DNA of 64,000 nt, taken from Granulicella tundricola MP5ACTX9. Lineage in GTDB: Bacteria; Acidobacteriota; Terriglobia; Terriglobales; Acidobacteriaceae. A program made the position numbers and the translations under genes. The notes beneath the pieces were generated by a model. That model did not search any database. It was given only the letters and a program-made list of their open reading frames with translations, and was not told where the DNA came from. This document shows positions 1 to 8,274 of the stretch, piece by piece. The number at the start of each line of letters is the position of its first letter. Within the stretch, counting starts at the first letter, position 1. The DNA lies in NCBI RefSeq assembly GCF_000178975.2, contig NC_015064.1, positions 682,001-746,000 of the forward strand. The letters are read 5' to 3'.

Positions 1-429
1 GTAAAGCAGGCCTTTGATGGAGGTGAGCTCGCGCTTTCCGCGGATGGCCTCCATCAGTTCAAGCAGCGTGTCTTCGCCTTGTCCGCGGACGACGTAATCG
101 ACGTAACGTGCGTTGAGCGCCGCGTCCGGATAGAGGGAGGGGAAGTATCCTCCCCAGCAGATTTTGACTTCAGGATGGAGCCGGCGGATTTCACGCGAGG
201 TCTCCATGGCTGCGACCATCTGCGGCCCCGGCATACAGGAGACGCCGAGGAGTTCGACGTGGTGCTGGCCGATCAGCTCGAGGATTCTGCCCGTGGGATC
301 GTCTTCCAGATTGCCGTCGACAATCTCATAGTCTTCCGTGCCTTCCAGCGCGGCTGCGAGGGCGAGCACGGCAAGGGGGAGACGGCGATTGCGCGGCCTG
401 GTGGCACGTGGATGGTAAAGGATGATCAT
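1..429 (-). CDS. B12-binding-type radical SAM protein, N-terminal fragment (runs off the window)
   Basis: The reading frame starts at an ATG at 429-427 and stays open to base 1, so only about 143 N-terminal residues are visible. They begin MIILYHPRATRP and carry features of the N-terminal cobalamin-binding-type domain of BchE-like radical SAM enzymes: a GGYFPSLYPDAAL segment followed by YVDYVVRGQGEDTLLEL. The same pattern occurs in the genes at 5155-6657 and 6651-8180. The radical SAM core with its CxxxCxxC cluster would lie outside the window. The start overlaps the stop of the upstream methyltransferase by 4 bases (ATGA), so it is the last visible gene of that translationally coupled series. 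The domain type is clear; the substrate is unknown. Confidence 0.85.
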   Translation of the reverse strand, partial: MIILYHPRATRPRNRRLPLAVLALAAALEGTEDYEIVDGNLEDDPTGRILELIGQHHVELLGVSCMPGPQMVAAMETSREIRRLHPEVKICWGGYFPSLYPDAALNARYVDYVVRGQGEDTLLELMEAIRGKRELTSIKGLLY

Positions 430-1418
430 GCCGGCACCTTCGCGGTATAGATACGGAATTGCGAGGGCGTTCTACGGTGTTTGAGCCTTGCGATCAGAGG
501 CCGAAGCGCCCACTTGATGCCATAGAAGGGTCTGAACTCCTGCCACGTAAGCTCATGGGTTCTCGCAAGATCTTCAAGGCGCTCGGGAGTGAGGAACTCC
601 TGGCTTTGAAGCGAGTTGGAAGCAAAGCCATAGGCGGCTCTGAACTGCATGTGCTTCTCTTCCACCATCATCACGCCGCTTTCCTGTTTGGCATACCAGG
701 GTGTATCCGCGATGACGACGGTGCCGGATGGGCGCAGGCATCGCAGTGCCTCCGCAAGCGTCTTTCTGTAGTCCTGCGAGTAGTGAAAGGAGGCGTTGAA
801 GATGGCGAGATCAAACGTCTCTGAGGCAAAGGGCATATCGTCCAGGCTTGCTTGTACGCGGGGAAACATCACGGGCAGTTGAGAGGAGAAGTTCGAGCCG
901 GCGGAGAGACCGTCACGATCGTTGGTGAGAAGATCGACCGCTACGGGCAGATGCCCCAGACGCGAGAGCCGATAGCTGAGCCATCCGTTGCCGGCGCCGA
1001 GATCGAGGATGCGAAGCGGTTGTTGCCGTTGGTCAGCAAGCGGCTTGAGGATGTGCTGAAGCAGATGGTCGAATGTTCTGGCGCGGATCTTCCACTGTGC
1101 CGTCATCTTTCCGGAGAGGTCTTGATACGGGAGAGCGTGATAGTACGTGGGATCAAGACTGCCGCGGCCTTCCGCGTTGCGAATGAACTCATACTCAGCG
1201 ACGAAGCGTTCATAGTCCGCGGCCAGATGGGGCGCGAGGCTGCACCAGATACCATTTCGGAACTCTGTCACTGAGCCGCACTTTGAGCAGCGCAGGGCAG
1301 CTGAGGGTGTGTCCAGAGAGGAGAGAGTTGCCGCGCAGGACCAGCATAGGATCTTCACACTGCTGCCCGATAGAGCGTGATCGGTGGCCGTTGTTGAGAT
1401 GGATGCCTGCGCTGTCAT
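426..1418 (-). CDS. SAM-dependent methyltransferase with N-terminal zinc-ribbon-like segment
   Basis: A 330-residue class I methyltransferase. Residues about 25-50 contain two CxxC pairs (CWSC and CSKC), a small zinc-ribbon-like element often seen before a Methyltransf_11 domain. The SAM-binding motif I reads ILDLGAGNGWLSYRL, followed by VAVDL and a later FDLAIFNASFHY motif. The ATG overlaps the stop of the upstream methyltransferase (1415-2245) by 4 bases, and its own stop overlaps the next radical SAM gene. Position among radical SAM genes suggests modification of the same small molecule or glycolipid, but the sequence does not reveal the substrate. The acceptor atom (O, N or C) cannot be assigned. 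Confidence 0.85.
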   Translation of the reverse strand: MTAQASISTTATDHALSGSSVKILCWSCAATLSSLDTPSAALRCSKCGSVTEFRNGIWCSLAPHLAADYERFVAEYEFIRNAEGRGSLDPTYYHALPYQDLSGKMTAQWKIRARTFDHLLQHILKPLADQRQQPLRILDLGAGNGWLSYRLSRLGHLPVAVDLLTNDRDGLSAGSNFSSQLPVMFPRVQASLDDMPFASETFDLAIFNASFHYSQDYRKTLAEALRCLRPSGTVVIADTPWYAKQESGVMMVEEKHMQFRAAYGFASNSLQSQEFLTPERLEDLARTHELTWQEFRPFYGIKWALRPLIARLKHRRTPSQFRIYTAKVPA

Positions 1419-2245
1419 GAGGCTACCCGCTCAAAGCGCAGGAGCATGTGGTCGCCGGTGGTTCGCAGGATTGGCCAGGTTGAGATAACGCCTTCCAGGC
1501 GGGCGAGAACGTTGAAGAGGCTGGTGTGACGCTGTGCCCAGGGCTCCAGGTAGGACGGCGGCAGAGCGACGCCGACGCCCTGAATGGAGTGCAAACGGAA
1601 GTGCGGAGCGAAGCTGCGACGCACTTGGCGAAGTGTGGGGTAGTACACCGTGAGGGGTGCGCCTTCGAGCCAGGCCTCTGACTGTCCCTTCCAACGGCGC
1701 GCTGCTTTATCCCAGCGTCTGCGGAAGGAGTAATAGATGGTTTCGATGAAGCAATAGCGGGTTGAGAGGCAAAGCACCAGGGAGCCTTCCGGCTTGACGA
1801 GCCTTGAGAGATCCTGGGCAACCGGGGTAAGGTCCGCGATGCAGTTCAGGCCTGAGAAGTTCGAGAAGGCACCGTCAAAACGGACCGCCGGCTCAAGCTC
1901 TCCGATGCGTTCCGTAGGCAGATGGCAGAAGACGACAGGCGGTGCGGGGTCATTGCGTTGCAGCCTCTGCTCCGCCTGCGCGATCATCTCTCCGGAGGCA
2001 TCGCAGGCAAAGACGGAGATGCCGTGAGCGGCAAGCTGGAGGGCATCTTCGCCGGTGCCGCAGTTGATCTCAAGGATGTTGTCGTTGGCGTGAAAGGTCT
2101 TCAGCAGGACCTTCCAGACAGCGCTGCGTTGTGCGCGGCCGACGAGTGACTCCGTGAAGAGGTGATCGTAGCTGGCGGCGATGCGATCAAAGGCCGACCC
2201 GGCGGCCAGGCCGGGCATCAGCTTGAGGTTGAGCGGCTTGCTCAT
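1415..2245 (-). CDS. Class I SAM-dependent methyltransferase
   Basis: A 276-residue methyltransferase. Motif I is ILEINCGTGEDALQLA, where an acidic residue pairs with GxGxG-like glycines, and the next strand ends in VFACDAS, the usual ribose-binding acidic position. FDGAFSNFSGLNC is the motif IV region. The C-terminal third is basic and aromatic and may hold the acceptor site. Start and stop both overlap their neighbours by 4 bases. It follows the radical SAM gene at 2242-3651, so the two are probably made together. Substrate unknown. Confidence 0.85.
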   Translation of the reverse strand: MSKPLNLKLMPGLAAGSAFDRIAASYDHLFTESLVGRAQRSAVWKVLLKTFHANDNILEINCGTGEDALQLAAHGISVFACDASGEMIAQAEQRLQRNDPAPPVVFCHLPTERIGELEPAVRFDGAFSNFSGLNCIADLTPVAQDLSRLVKPEGSLVLCLSTRYCFIETIYYSFRRRWDKAARRWKGQSEAWLEGAPLTVYYPTLRQVRRSFAPHFRLHSIQGVGVALPPSYLEPWAQRHTSLFNVLARLEGVISTWPILRTTGDHMLLRFERVAS

Positions 2246-3651
2246 GCTTCAACCTCACACTGGGTCGCCAGAAGACCCTGGCGTGACGCGCTGATCTTCA
2301 TGCTGAGGTCAGCGATGATACGGTCATCCTCCGCTCCTGAGGCGGAGATACGGGCGAGCTGAACCTCATCCCGCAGGAGCTTATCGGCATGGGCGTAGTA
2401 GGCCTTGGAGTGGCGTCCACGGATCTTGATCTCACGATCGGAGCTCTTGCCCCAGGGAGCAAGCTGCACCAGCTTGCTTTGAATCTGCTGGTAGTACGGC
2501 GTGCCCTTGATGGGATAGGAGACGGTGGTGAAGAAGATATCGGGCTGCGCCGTGCTGACGTGGCGGATGGTGGCCTCTATGTCCTCCATCTCCTCGCCTT
2601 CATAGCCCCACATCAGGAACATACCGCTTTGAATCTTGCGTTCGCGGCTCATTTGGACGGCACGCTGCACCTGCTCCACCTTGACGCCGCGGTCCATGGA
2701 ATCAAGCAGCCGTTGTGAGCCGCTCTCCGAGCCGATCCAGATACGGAAGCAGCCCAGCTCCGCGAGTAGATCCAGCATCTCTTCGTTCAGACGATCCGCG
2801 CGGGAGATGCACTCAAATGGAATATGCAGTCCACGGCGGCGCATCTCTGCCGAGTACTTGCGAATCCAGTCATGGTTGATGGTGAAGACGTCATCGGAGA
2901 CCCAGGCGATGTCCGGGGTGTACTCCTTCATGAGCCATTCGACTTCATCGACGACCTTGATTGGGTCCCTGCGGCGGTGGGTCTGTCCGTAGACCTGGTG
3001 GCTGCACCAGCGGCAGCGGTAAGGGCAGCCGCGTGCGGTGATGAAGTTCACCGAGCCTTGTTGATGATGGGTGCGCCAGGTCTCGACGTAGCGGTGCAGA
3101 TCGATTGCGTGGCGTGCGGGCCAGGGTTGGGCATCGAGATCGGCGATCTGGGCTCGCGCGGCGTTCTGATGAAAGCCACCTGCTTCGTCGAGATAGGCTG
3201 CGCCGGCGATCTTCGACTTCCAGTTTGGATCATCGGCATCCGCGTTGGCACGCAAGGCGGTGAGTAGCTCCTGCAACGTCGCTTCTCCTTCGCCGAAGAC
3301 GACAAACTCCGCGCCGGCTTCGAGATACTCCTGGGCATAGGCTCCGGGCTCCGGGCCACCGACGATGACCCTCCAACCAGCCTCGTGTGCCACAGCCATA
3401 ATCTCGACCGCGTTGCCGCGTGTCATGAGATTGGCATAGATGCCAAGCACCGATGGCTTCTCCGTCCGAAGATGCTGGAAGAGCGCGGCGCGGCTGGAGA
3501 AGGTGGTATCGAAGACGTCTACATCAAAGCCTTCACGCCGGAGATGCGAGCAGAGATACAGAATGCCCAGCGGGGCATACGGCTTCATGATCTGAATCTC
3601 TTTTGGGTCTTCAAAGAGAAAGTAGCCGTGGGTGAGGAGGAGGTCCGGCAT
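2242..3651 (-). CDS. B12-binding-domain radical SAM protein
   Basis: A 469-residue BchE-like radical SAM protein. The N-terminal about 150 residues have the Rossmann-like cobalamin-binding-type fold (PYAPLGILYLCSHL, GGPEPGAYAQEYL, VVFGEGEATLQEL) but no DxHxxG histidine motif. The [4Fe-4S] cluster motif is CPYRCRWC (CxxxCxxC), preceded by ITARG. Later SAM-core features include IWIGSESGSQ and FLMWGYEGE. Such enzymes do radical methylations, cyclisations or carbon-skeleton chemistry; the reaction here cannot be read from sequence. It resembles the adjacent gene at 3651-5162 more than the other two. The ATG shares one base with the upstream stop (TGATG). Confidence 0.88.
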   Translation of the reverse strand: MPDLLLTHGYFLFEDPKEIQIMKPYAPLGILYLCSHLRREGFDVDVFDTTFSSRAALFQHLRTEKPSVLGIYANLMTRGNAVEIMAVAHEAGWRVIVGGPEPGAYAQEYLEAGAEFVVFGEGEATLQELLTALRANADADDPNWKSKIAGAAYLDEAGGFHQNAARAQIADLDAQPWPARHAIDLHRYVETWRTHHQQGSVNFITARGCPYRCRWCSHQVYGQTHRRRDPIKVVDEVEWLMKEYTPDIAWVSDDVFTINHDWIRKYSAEMRRRGLHIPFECISRADRLNEEMLDLLAELGCFRIWIGSESGSQRLLDSMDRGVKVEQVQRAVQMSRERKIQSGMFLMWGYEGEEMEDIEATIRHVSTAQPDIFFTTVSYPIKGTPYYQQIQSKLVQLAPWGKSSDREIKIRGRHSKAYYAHADKLLRDEVQLARISASGAEDDRIIADLSMKISASRQGLLATQCEVEA

Positions 3652-5162
3652 CAGGCTCGCCCCGATTCTGAGAGCAGAGAGGTGACGGGCAGGAAGTTAT
3701 CCTGGACCGTTGGCAAGGTGAGTACGTTGGCGTTTCTGCTGACGGGTTCCAGTGCGTGGACTCGTTGCCAGAGGGCTTCGCAGGTTGCGTCGGGCGTTGA
3801 GAAGCGCGTGCTGACCTCTGCGTGAAGCGCATCGCGCAAGGCGTGATAGAACTCGTTCTTATATGCGGCTGCATGGATGGTACAAAGATCGTCGCTGTCA
3901 TTCCAGTTGCGCTTGAGCCCTAGTTGCTCCTGCACGCGTTCAAAGAAGACTGTGCCCGGCAGTGGGTAAGAGACGGAGACACCGATGTCGTCTGGTTGTG
4001 TTTCGCGGACCAGTTGAATTGTCTCCTTGATCTCCGGCCATGCCTCACCGGGGTAGCCGAACTGCAGGAAGTAACAGGCACGAATCCCGGCGTCGGCCAG
4101 GCGTTTGCGGGCCGCGTGTACGGAGGGAAGCTGCAGGCCCTTGCTCATGGCGTTAAGGATCTTCTGCGAGCCGGACTCCACGCCCATCCAGATCTCGGCG
4201 CAGCCGGCACGCTTCAGTGCCGCTACTGTTGTCTCCGACATCAGGTCCGCGCGGGATTGGATCTTGAAGGGCAATGGGGTTCCATAAGACTCCACTGCAG
4301 TGGCGAAAGCCTGAATCCAGCGACGATCCAGCGCGAAGACATCATCGCTGAACCAGATGTGCTGAACTCCGTGCAGGGACTTCAAGTCGTGAAGCTCCGC
4401 TGCAACCTCTTCAGGCGAACGGAGTTGAAAGCGGTCTCCTGAGATCGGCTTGGCGCACCAGTTGCAACGGTATGGGCAGCCTCGGCTGGAGACCACACTC
4501 GTGGAGAAGAAGCCATGTTCCGCCGTCCATGCTGCACGGTATAGTTCGAGGTCAATGAGTTCCCGCGCCGGCCGCGGCAGGCAGGCCCAGGATGGATTTT
4601 TGGGGGCAGGCGAGGAGACGTTGAGAGAGTGGTGGGGACCGCCATAGTGGACGAGGCCAGGGAGCACCCCGGGCTGGCCGGTATGAAGCAATGAGGTGCA
4701 GAGCTCGGTCAGCGTCTGCTCCGCTTCACCGTTCAGGACATAACGGACGCCGTGATCGAGGTACATTGTGGGATGATCCGTGGCGTCCGATCCATGTGCA
4801 ATGACGGTGATGCCGGAGGACTGCGCGATGAGTGCGAGTTCACGCGCAAGTTCGCGCATGTGCGTGAGACACATCTTGGTGACGAAGTTGAAGTCATCTT
4901 CATAGATGACGACGAGTTTCGGTTGATGCTTCAACAGGGCCTGCTTGAAGCCGGAGATAGGCTCAAGGAACATCGGGTCAAAGACCGCAACTGCGATACC
5001 GGACTCGCGCAGTGCGGTGGCTGCGTAGAGCGTGCCGAGCGGCGGATGGGGTTGCATCTTCCGCCACTGCTTGGCGTCATGCGCAAGGTGGTAGGAGTGG
5101 GTCAGAAGGACATCGACCAGGCCACTCTCTCCATTTGCCTGCTGGATGTTGGGGTTATGCAT
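3651..5162 (-). CDS. B12-binding-domain radical SAM protein
   Basis: A 503-residue protein with the same architecture as its neighbour. The N-terminal cobalamin-type domain includes HPPLGTLYAATAL and HGSDATDHPTMYLDHG, then YVLNGEAEQTLTEL. The cluster motif CPYRCNWC follows SSRG, and IWMGVESGSQ and LQFGYPGEAWPEI lie later. The C-terminus, about 100 residues, is divergent and could be a substrate-recognition region. The gene overlaps the next upstream radical SAM gene by 8 bases (5155-5162). Residues after ESGSQ align well by eye with the protein at 2242-3651, suggesting tandem duplication. Substrate unknown. Confidence 0.88.
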   Translation of the reverse strand: MHNPNIQQANGESGLVDVLLTHSYHLAHDAKQWRKMQPHPPLGTLYAATALRESGIAVAVFDPMFLEPISGFKQALLKHQPKLVVIYEDDFNFVTKMCLTHMRELARELALIAQSSGITVIAHGSDATDHPTMYLDHGVRYVLNGEAEQTLTELCTSLLHTGQPGVLPGLVHYGGPHHSLNVSSPAPKNPSWACLPRPARELIDLELYRAAWTAEHGFFSTSVVSSRGCPYRCNWCAKPISGDRFQLRSPEEVAAELHDLKSLHGVQHIWFSDDVFALDRRWIQAFATAVESYGTPLPFKIQSRADLMSETTVAALKRAGCAEIWMGVESGSQKILNAMSKGLQLPSVHAARKRLADAGIRACYFLQFGYPGEAWPEIKETIQLVRETQPDDIGVSVSYPLPGTVFFERVQEQLGLKRNWNDSDDLCTIHAAAYKNEFYHALRDALHAEVSTRFSTPDATCEALWQRVHALEPVSRNANVLTLPTVQDNFLPVTSLLSESGRA

Positions 5163-6657
5163 TGGCAGACTCCACGGCCGGCAACGCCTGGCCTGTGATG
5201 AGGGAGCGCCGTTTGACGATCTGCTCCGACAGTTGCGAGAGCCAAATCTCCCAGGGGAAGGAGAAGCGGCTCGACGTAAGCCGCCAGCGGATGGGCGCGG
5301 TGATCAGCATGCCGAGTATGCGTCTGAGCGTCGATGAGCTGGAGCGCCGGCGGCTGACCTGGCTGAGCAAGAGAAAGTACGCGAGCATGCGATTGAGACG
5401 TGCAAGCTCGCGTCCCCTGAGCCAGGGGAGAAGATTTGCGCCCAGCGGCATGGTCTCCCACTCCTCCAGGGTCTGAGGCTCGACAACGCCGAGCTCACGA
5501 AGCTGCGGCCAGATGGGGATGCCGGGATAGGGCGTGAAGATGTTGGGGGAGAAGCGGACGTTCTTGAAGTGGCGGCCAATGTCGCTCATGGTTCTGAAGG
5601 TCTCGAGCCGGTCGGCTTCGGTCTCGCCGGGATAGCCGAGGATGAGATTGAAGTTGACCCGGATGCCGGCCAGTTCCGCCTTGCGTGCGGTCTCGTACAT
5701 CTCGTCGACGCGCTGATGACGCTTGTTCATCATCTTCAGCACGGCTTTGGAGGTGGACTCGGTGCCGAAGCCCATGTAGCGAACGCCGCTGTCAGCCAGG
5801 AGTTGAACCTCCTCCTGGCTCATCCTGCAGATGAAGTCCGTCGAAGCCTGGAAGGTCCAGGCAAACTTCACGCCGGAGTCCACGATGCCTCGTGCGATTG
5901 CAATGGCACGTTTGAGATCGACGGGGAAGTTTGAATCCAGCAACGCGACGTGCGTGATGCGGTAACGCTTAACCAAGCCGGTCAACTCTGCAACGACATG
6001 CTCCGCGGCATAAGCGTTGAAGCGCCGTTTGTAGACGACCATGTCGGTGCAGTAGTTGCAGGCATAGGGGCAGCCTATGCTGGTGGCATAGGCGAGCTCG
6101 CGTTTGCCGGACTTCTTTTCATAGGCGTCGAAGTCCGTCATGTCGAAGGCGGGTTGGGCGAAGGTATCGACCGGCTGCACGCGGCGCTCGAAGTTTTCGA
6201 TCAGGCGGCCATTCTTCTTCCAGGAGATCCCGGTGATGAAGTCCAGTGGCTTTTTCTCTGCAAGCGCGACGGCCAACTCCACGATGGTCAACTCTCCCTG
6301 TCCGCGGACGACGATGTCCACATAAGGCTCGCGTAGCGTCGACTCCGGGCAAAGCGTGGGGTGCCAGCCGCCAAAGACTACGGATACCGAGGGATTCGTC
6401 CGCTTGACATGTTGCGCGGCGATGATCGCTCCGCGAATCATGGGGCCGGTAAGGACAGAGATCCCGATACAGAGGGCTGAGGCACACTCTTCTTCGATGC
6501 GGTCGAGGTGGTGATCTTCGATCGCTGCATCGATCAGCACAACTTCAAAGTTGGCCTCGCGCAGTGTGCCTGCGAGGGCCAGCAATGAAAGGGGCGCGCC
6601 GAGCGGCGGCCCATCGTAAGGCGGATAGAAGAGGACCACCTTGCCCCGGCTCAGCAT
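5155..6657 (-). CDS. B12-binding-domain radical SAM protein (pair B)
   Basis: A 500-residue protein. It opens with KVVLFYPPYDGPPLGAP, typical of this family, followed by GGWHPTLCPESTL and DIVVRGQGELTIVEL. The radical SAM cluster is CPYACNYC after TSIG. Further features are GFGTESTSKAVL, LILGYPGETEADRLET and an NIFTPYPG segment shared with the next gene. The C-terminal about 100 residues are helical and basic, and may contact a membrane or lipid-like substrate (inference). It overlaps the gene at 6651-8180 by 7 bases. By eye it is closest to that neighbour, and the fragment at 1-429 belongs to the same subgroup. Confidence 0.88.
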   Translation of the reverse strand: MLSRGKVVLFYPPYDGPPLGAPLSLLALAGTLREANFEVVLIDAAIEDHHLDRIEEECASALCIGISVLTGPMIRGAIIAAQHVKRTNPSVSVVFGGWHPTLCPESTLREPYVDIVVRGQGELTIVELAVALAEKKPLDFITGISWKKNGRLIENFERRVQPVDTFAQPAFDMTDFDAYEKKSGKRELAYATSIGCPYACNYCTDMVVYKRRFNAYAAEHVVAELTGLVKRYRITHVALLDSNFPVDLKRAIAIARGIVDSGVKFAWTFQASTDFICRMSQEEVQLLADSGVRYMGFGTESTSKAVLKMMNKRHQRVDEMYETARKAELAGIRVNFNLILGYPGETEADRLETFRTMSDIGRHFKNVRFSPNIFTPYPGIPIWPQLRELGVVEPQTLEEWETMPLGANLLPWLRGRELARLNRMLAYFLLLSQVSRRRSSSSTLRRILGMLITAPIRWRLTSSRFSFPWEIWLSQLSEQIVKRRSLITGQALPAVESANA

Positions 6658-8180
6658 GCTGCCTCCGCTGGCGTGGTGGCGAGGCGCTTGGCGTCGACTG
6701 CGGGTTTGCTGCGTGCGAGGCCGAGTCTTTCGTTGAGCTTGTTGTTGAGCCAGATCTCCACGGGGAACTTATAGGTGTCGTGGTCGAGGCGCCAACGTGC
6801 CGGTAACGACAGAGACTTCTGCACGATGCGGGTGATGGGATCGCGTGTGTCGGAGCCGATGGGGATGCGGTCGAACGCGATGCGCAGGTAGTCGCGCGTG
6901 ACCTGGAGCCGGGTGTGGTCCTTGCCCTTGAGCCACGGCAGCGTGGTGTAGCGCGGGAAGAAATCGGCCCAGCCCTCCAGGGTCTTTGGGACTTCTATGC
7001 CGAGCTCCTGGGCTCGTTGCATGATGGGTGCGCCGGGATAAGGCGTGAAGATGTTCGTCCAGAACTCCGCGCCGGGGAAGCGGCGGCATACGTCCATCAT
7101 GAAGTCGATGGTCTCGCGGCGCTCCTTCCGGCCTTCACCGGGAAAGGCGAAGATGATGTTGAAGGATGGGCGGATGTCGGCTGAGAGACAACGGGCTGCA
7201 CTCTCGTAGATCTGGTCGAAGTCCTGAAAGGTCTTGCCCATGAGCTGCAGCACCTTGGTCGAACCTGAGTCCACACCCTGGCAGATCTGGTGGAGGCCGG
7301 CTCTCCGCAACAGCTTGAGGTCCTCATGAGTCAGCCGGGCGACCATGTTGCTCGTGGCCTGAACACTCCACTTGAACTGCGATCCGGCACGCACCAGGCC
7401 TTCTGCAATGCCGCGTGCGCGGTCGAGATCGACCATGAAGTTGTCGTCGACAACCCAGAGCATCTCAAGCTGATAGCGGCGCGTGAGATCGACAGTCTCT
7501 TCAACGAACTGCTCCGGTGGCAACGCGTTCCACTTGCGCCCGTAGACGCCGGCGTTGGTGCAATAGGAGCAGTTGAACGGGCAGGCGAGCGATGAGGTGT
7601 ACATAGCCCAGCGTTTGCCGCAGCCACGTTCATAGGCGTCGAAGTCTGCGATCTGATAGGCCTTGGGCGGCATATCGACGAGGGGCCTTAGTGGACGCTC
7701 CGGCGTCAGGATCAGCTTGCCGCCACGCTTGAAGCCGATGCCAGGAATCAGGTCTGGCGCGGACCTGGTCTGAAGATGCTGGACGAGTTCGAGAAGCGCG
7801 TCTTCACCTTGCCCACGCACGACGTAGTCCACGCAGGCGGCCTGTAGGGTCTGGTCGGGTAGAAGCGATGGATGCCAGCCGCCGAGGATGATGGGGAAGT
7901 CAGGGTTCCACTCTTTGACCGCTGTCGCAATCTCCACGGTCTCCCGGATCATGGGCCCGGTGACCAGCGAGATGCCGAGACAGACTGCATCCCGAACCTC
8001 TTCAAGGACGCGCTTCTTGTAGTTGGGCGTGATCGTTGAATCGATGAGGACGATCTGATACCCGGCGCGGATGAGCGGCGTCGCGACGGCCAGGATGCCG
8101 AGCGGCGCCGTGGCCTCCGAGCTTGCGAACGAGGGGAAGAAGAACACGATTTTCTTCGAGGGTTGTGTTGATCTCTGCAT
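6651..8180 (-). CDS. B12-binding-domain radical SAM protein (pair B), first of the series
   Basis: A 509-residue protein with N-terminal cobalamin-type domain (ATAPLGILAVATPLI, GGWHPSLLPDQTL, YVVRGQGEDALLEL), the cluster motif CPFNCSYC after SSLA, then GVDSGSTKVLQ, FAFPGEGRKE and NIFTPYPGAP. Its C-terminal half aligns by eye with the protein at 5155-6657, including PWLKGKDH versus PWLRGREL. The ATG at 8180 is the first of six successively overlapping genes. A four-fold TGTC array lies 56 bases upstream (8237-8274), so transcription of the radical SAM series probably starts between 8181 and 8236. Function within the pathway is unknown. Confidence 0.88.
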   Translation of the reverse strand: MQRSTQPSKKIVFFFPSFASSEATAPLGILAVATPLIRAGYQIVLIDSTITPNYKKRVLEEVRDAVCLGISLVTGPMIRETVEIATAVKEWNPDFPIILGGWHPSLLPDQTLQAACVDYVVRGQGEDALLELVQHLQTRSAPDLIPGIGFKRGGKLILTPERPLRPLVDMPPKAYQIADFDAYERGCGKRWAMYTSSLACPFNCSYCTNAGVYGRKWNALPPEQFVEETVDLTRRYQLEMLWVVDDNFMVDLDRARGIAEGLVRAGSQFKWSVQATSNMVARLTHEDLKLLRRAGLHQICQGVDSGSTKVLQLMGKTFQDFDQIYESAARCLSADIRPSFNIIFAFPGEGRKERRETIDFMMDVCRRFPGAEFWTNIFTPYPGAPIMQRAQELGIEVPKTLEGWADFFPRYTTLPWLKGKDHTRLQVTRDYLRIAFDRIPIGSDTRDPITRIVQKSLSLPARWRLDHDTYKFPVEIWLNNKLNERLGLARSKPAVDAKRLATTPAEAAC

Positions 8181-8236
8181 GATCTGATTCGCCGGTCCCT
8201 TGTCTCATCCCAGTCTGTACCGGGCCCGTGCTGCGT

Positions 8237-8274
8237 GTGTCAGGCGAATGTCCGGGTGTTGTCATCGGTTTGTC
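8237..8274 (-). promoter_or_regulatory. Array A: four TGTC half-sites at 11-bp spacing
   Basis: On the plus strand, TGTC occurs at 8238, 8249, 8260 and 8271, each exactly 11 bases from the next. The spaced pentamers read GTGTC, ATGTC, TTGTC, TTGTC. The array overlaps the last codons of the HprK-like gene and ends 56 bases before the radical SAM start at 8180. The 11-bp direct-repeat spacing matches known PhoB/OmpR-family sites (7-bp repeat plus 4-bp spacer). A weak promoter-like pair follows on the minus strand (CTGACA, 18 bases, TACAGA). The regulator is not identified. Confidence 0.7.
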
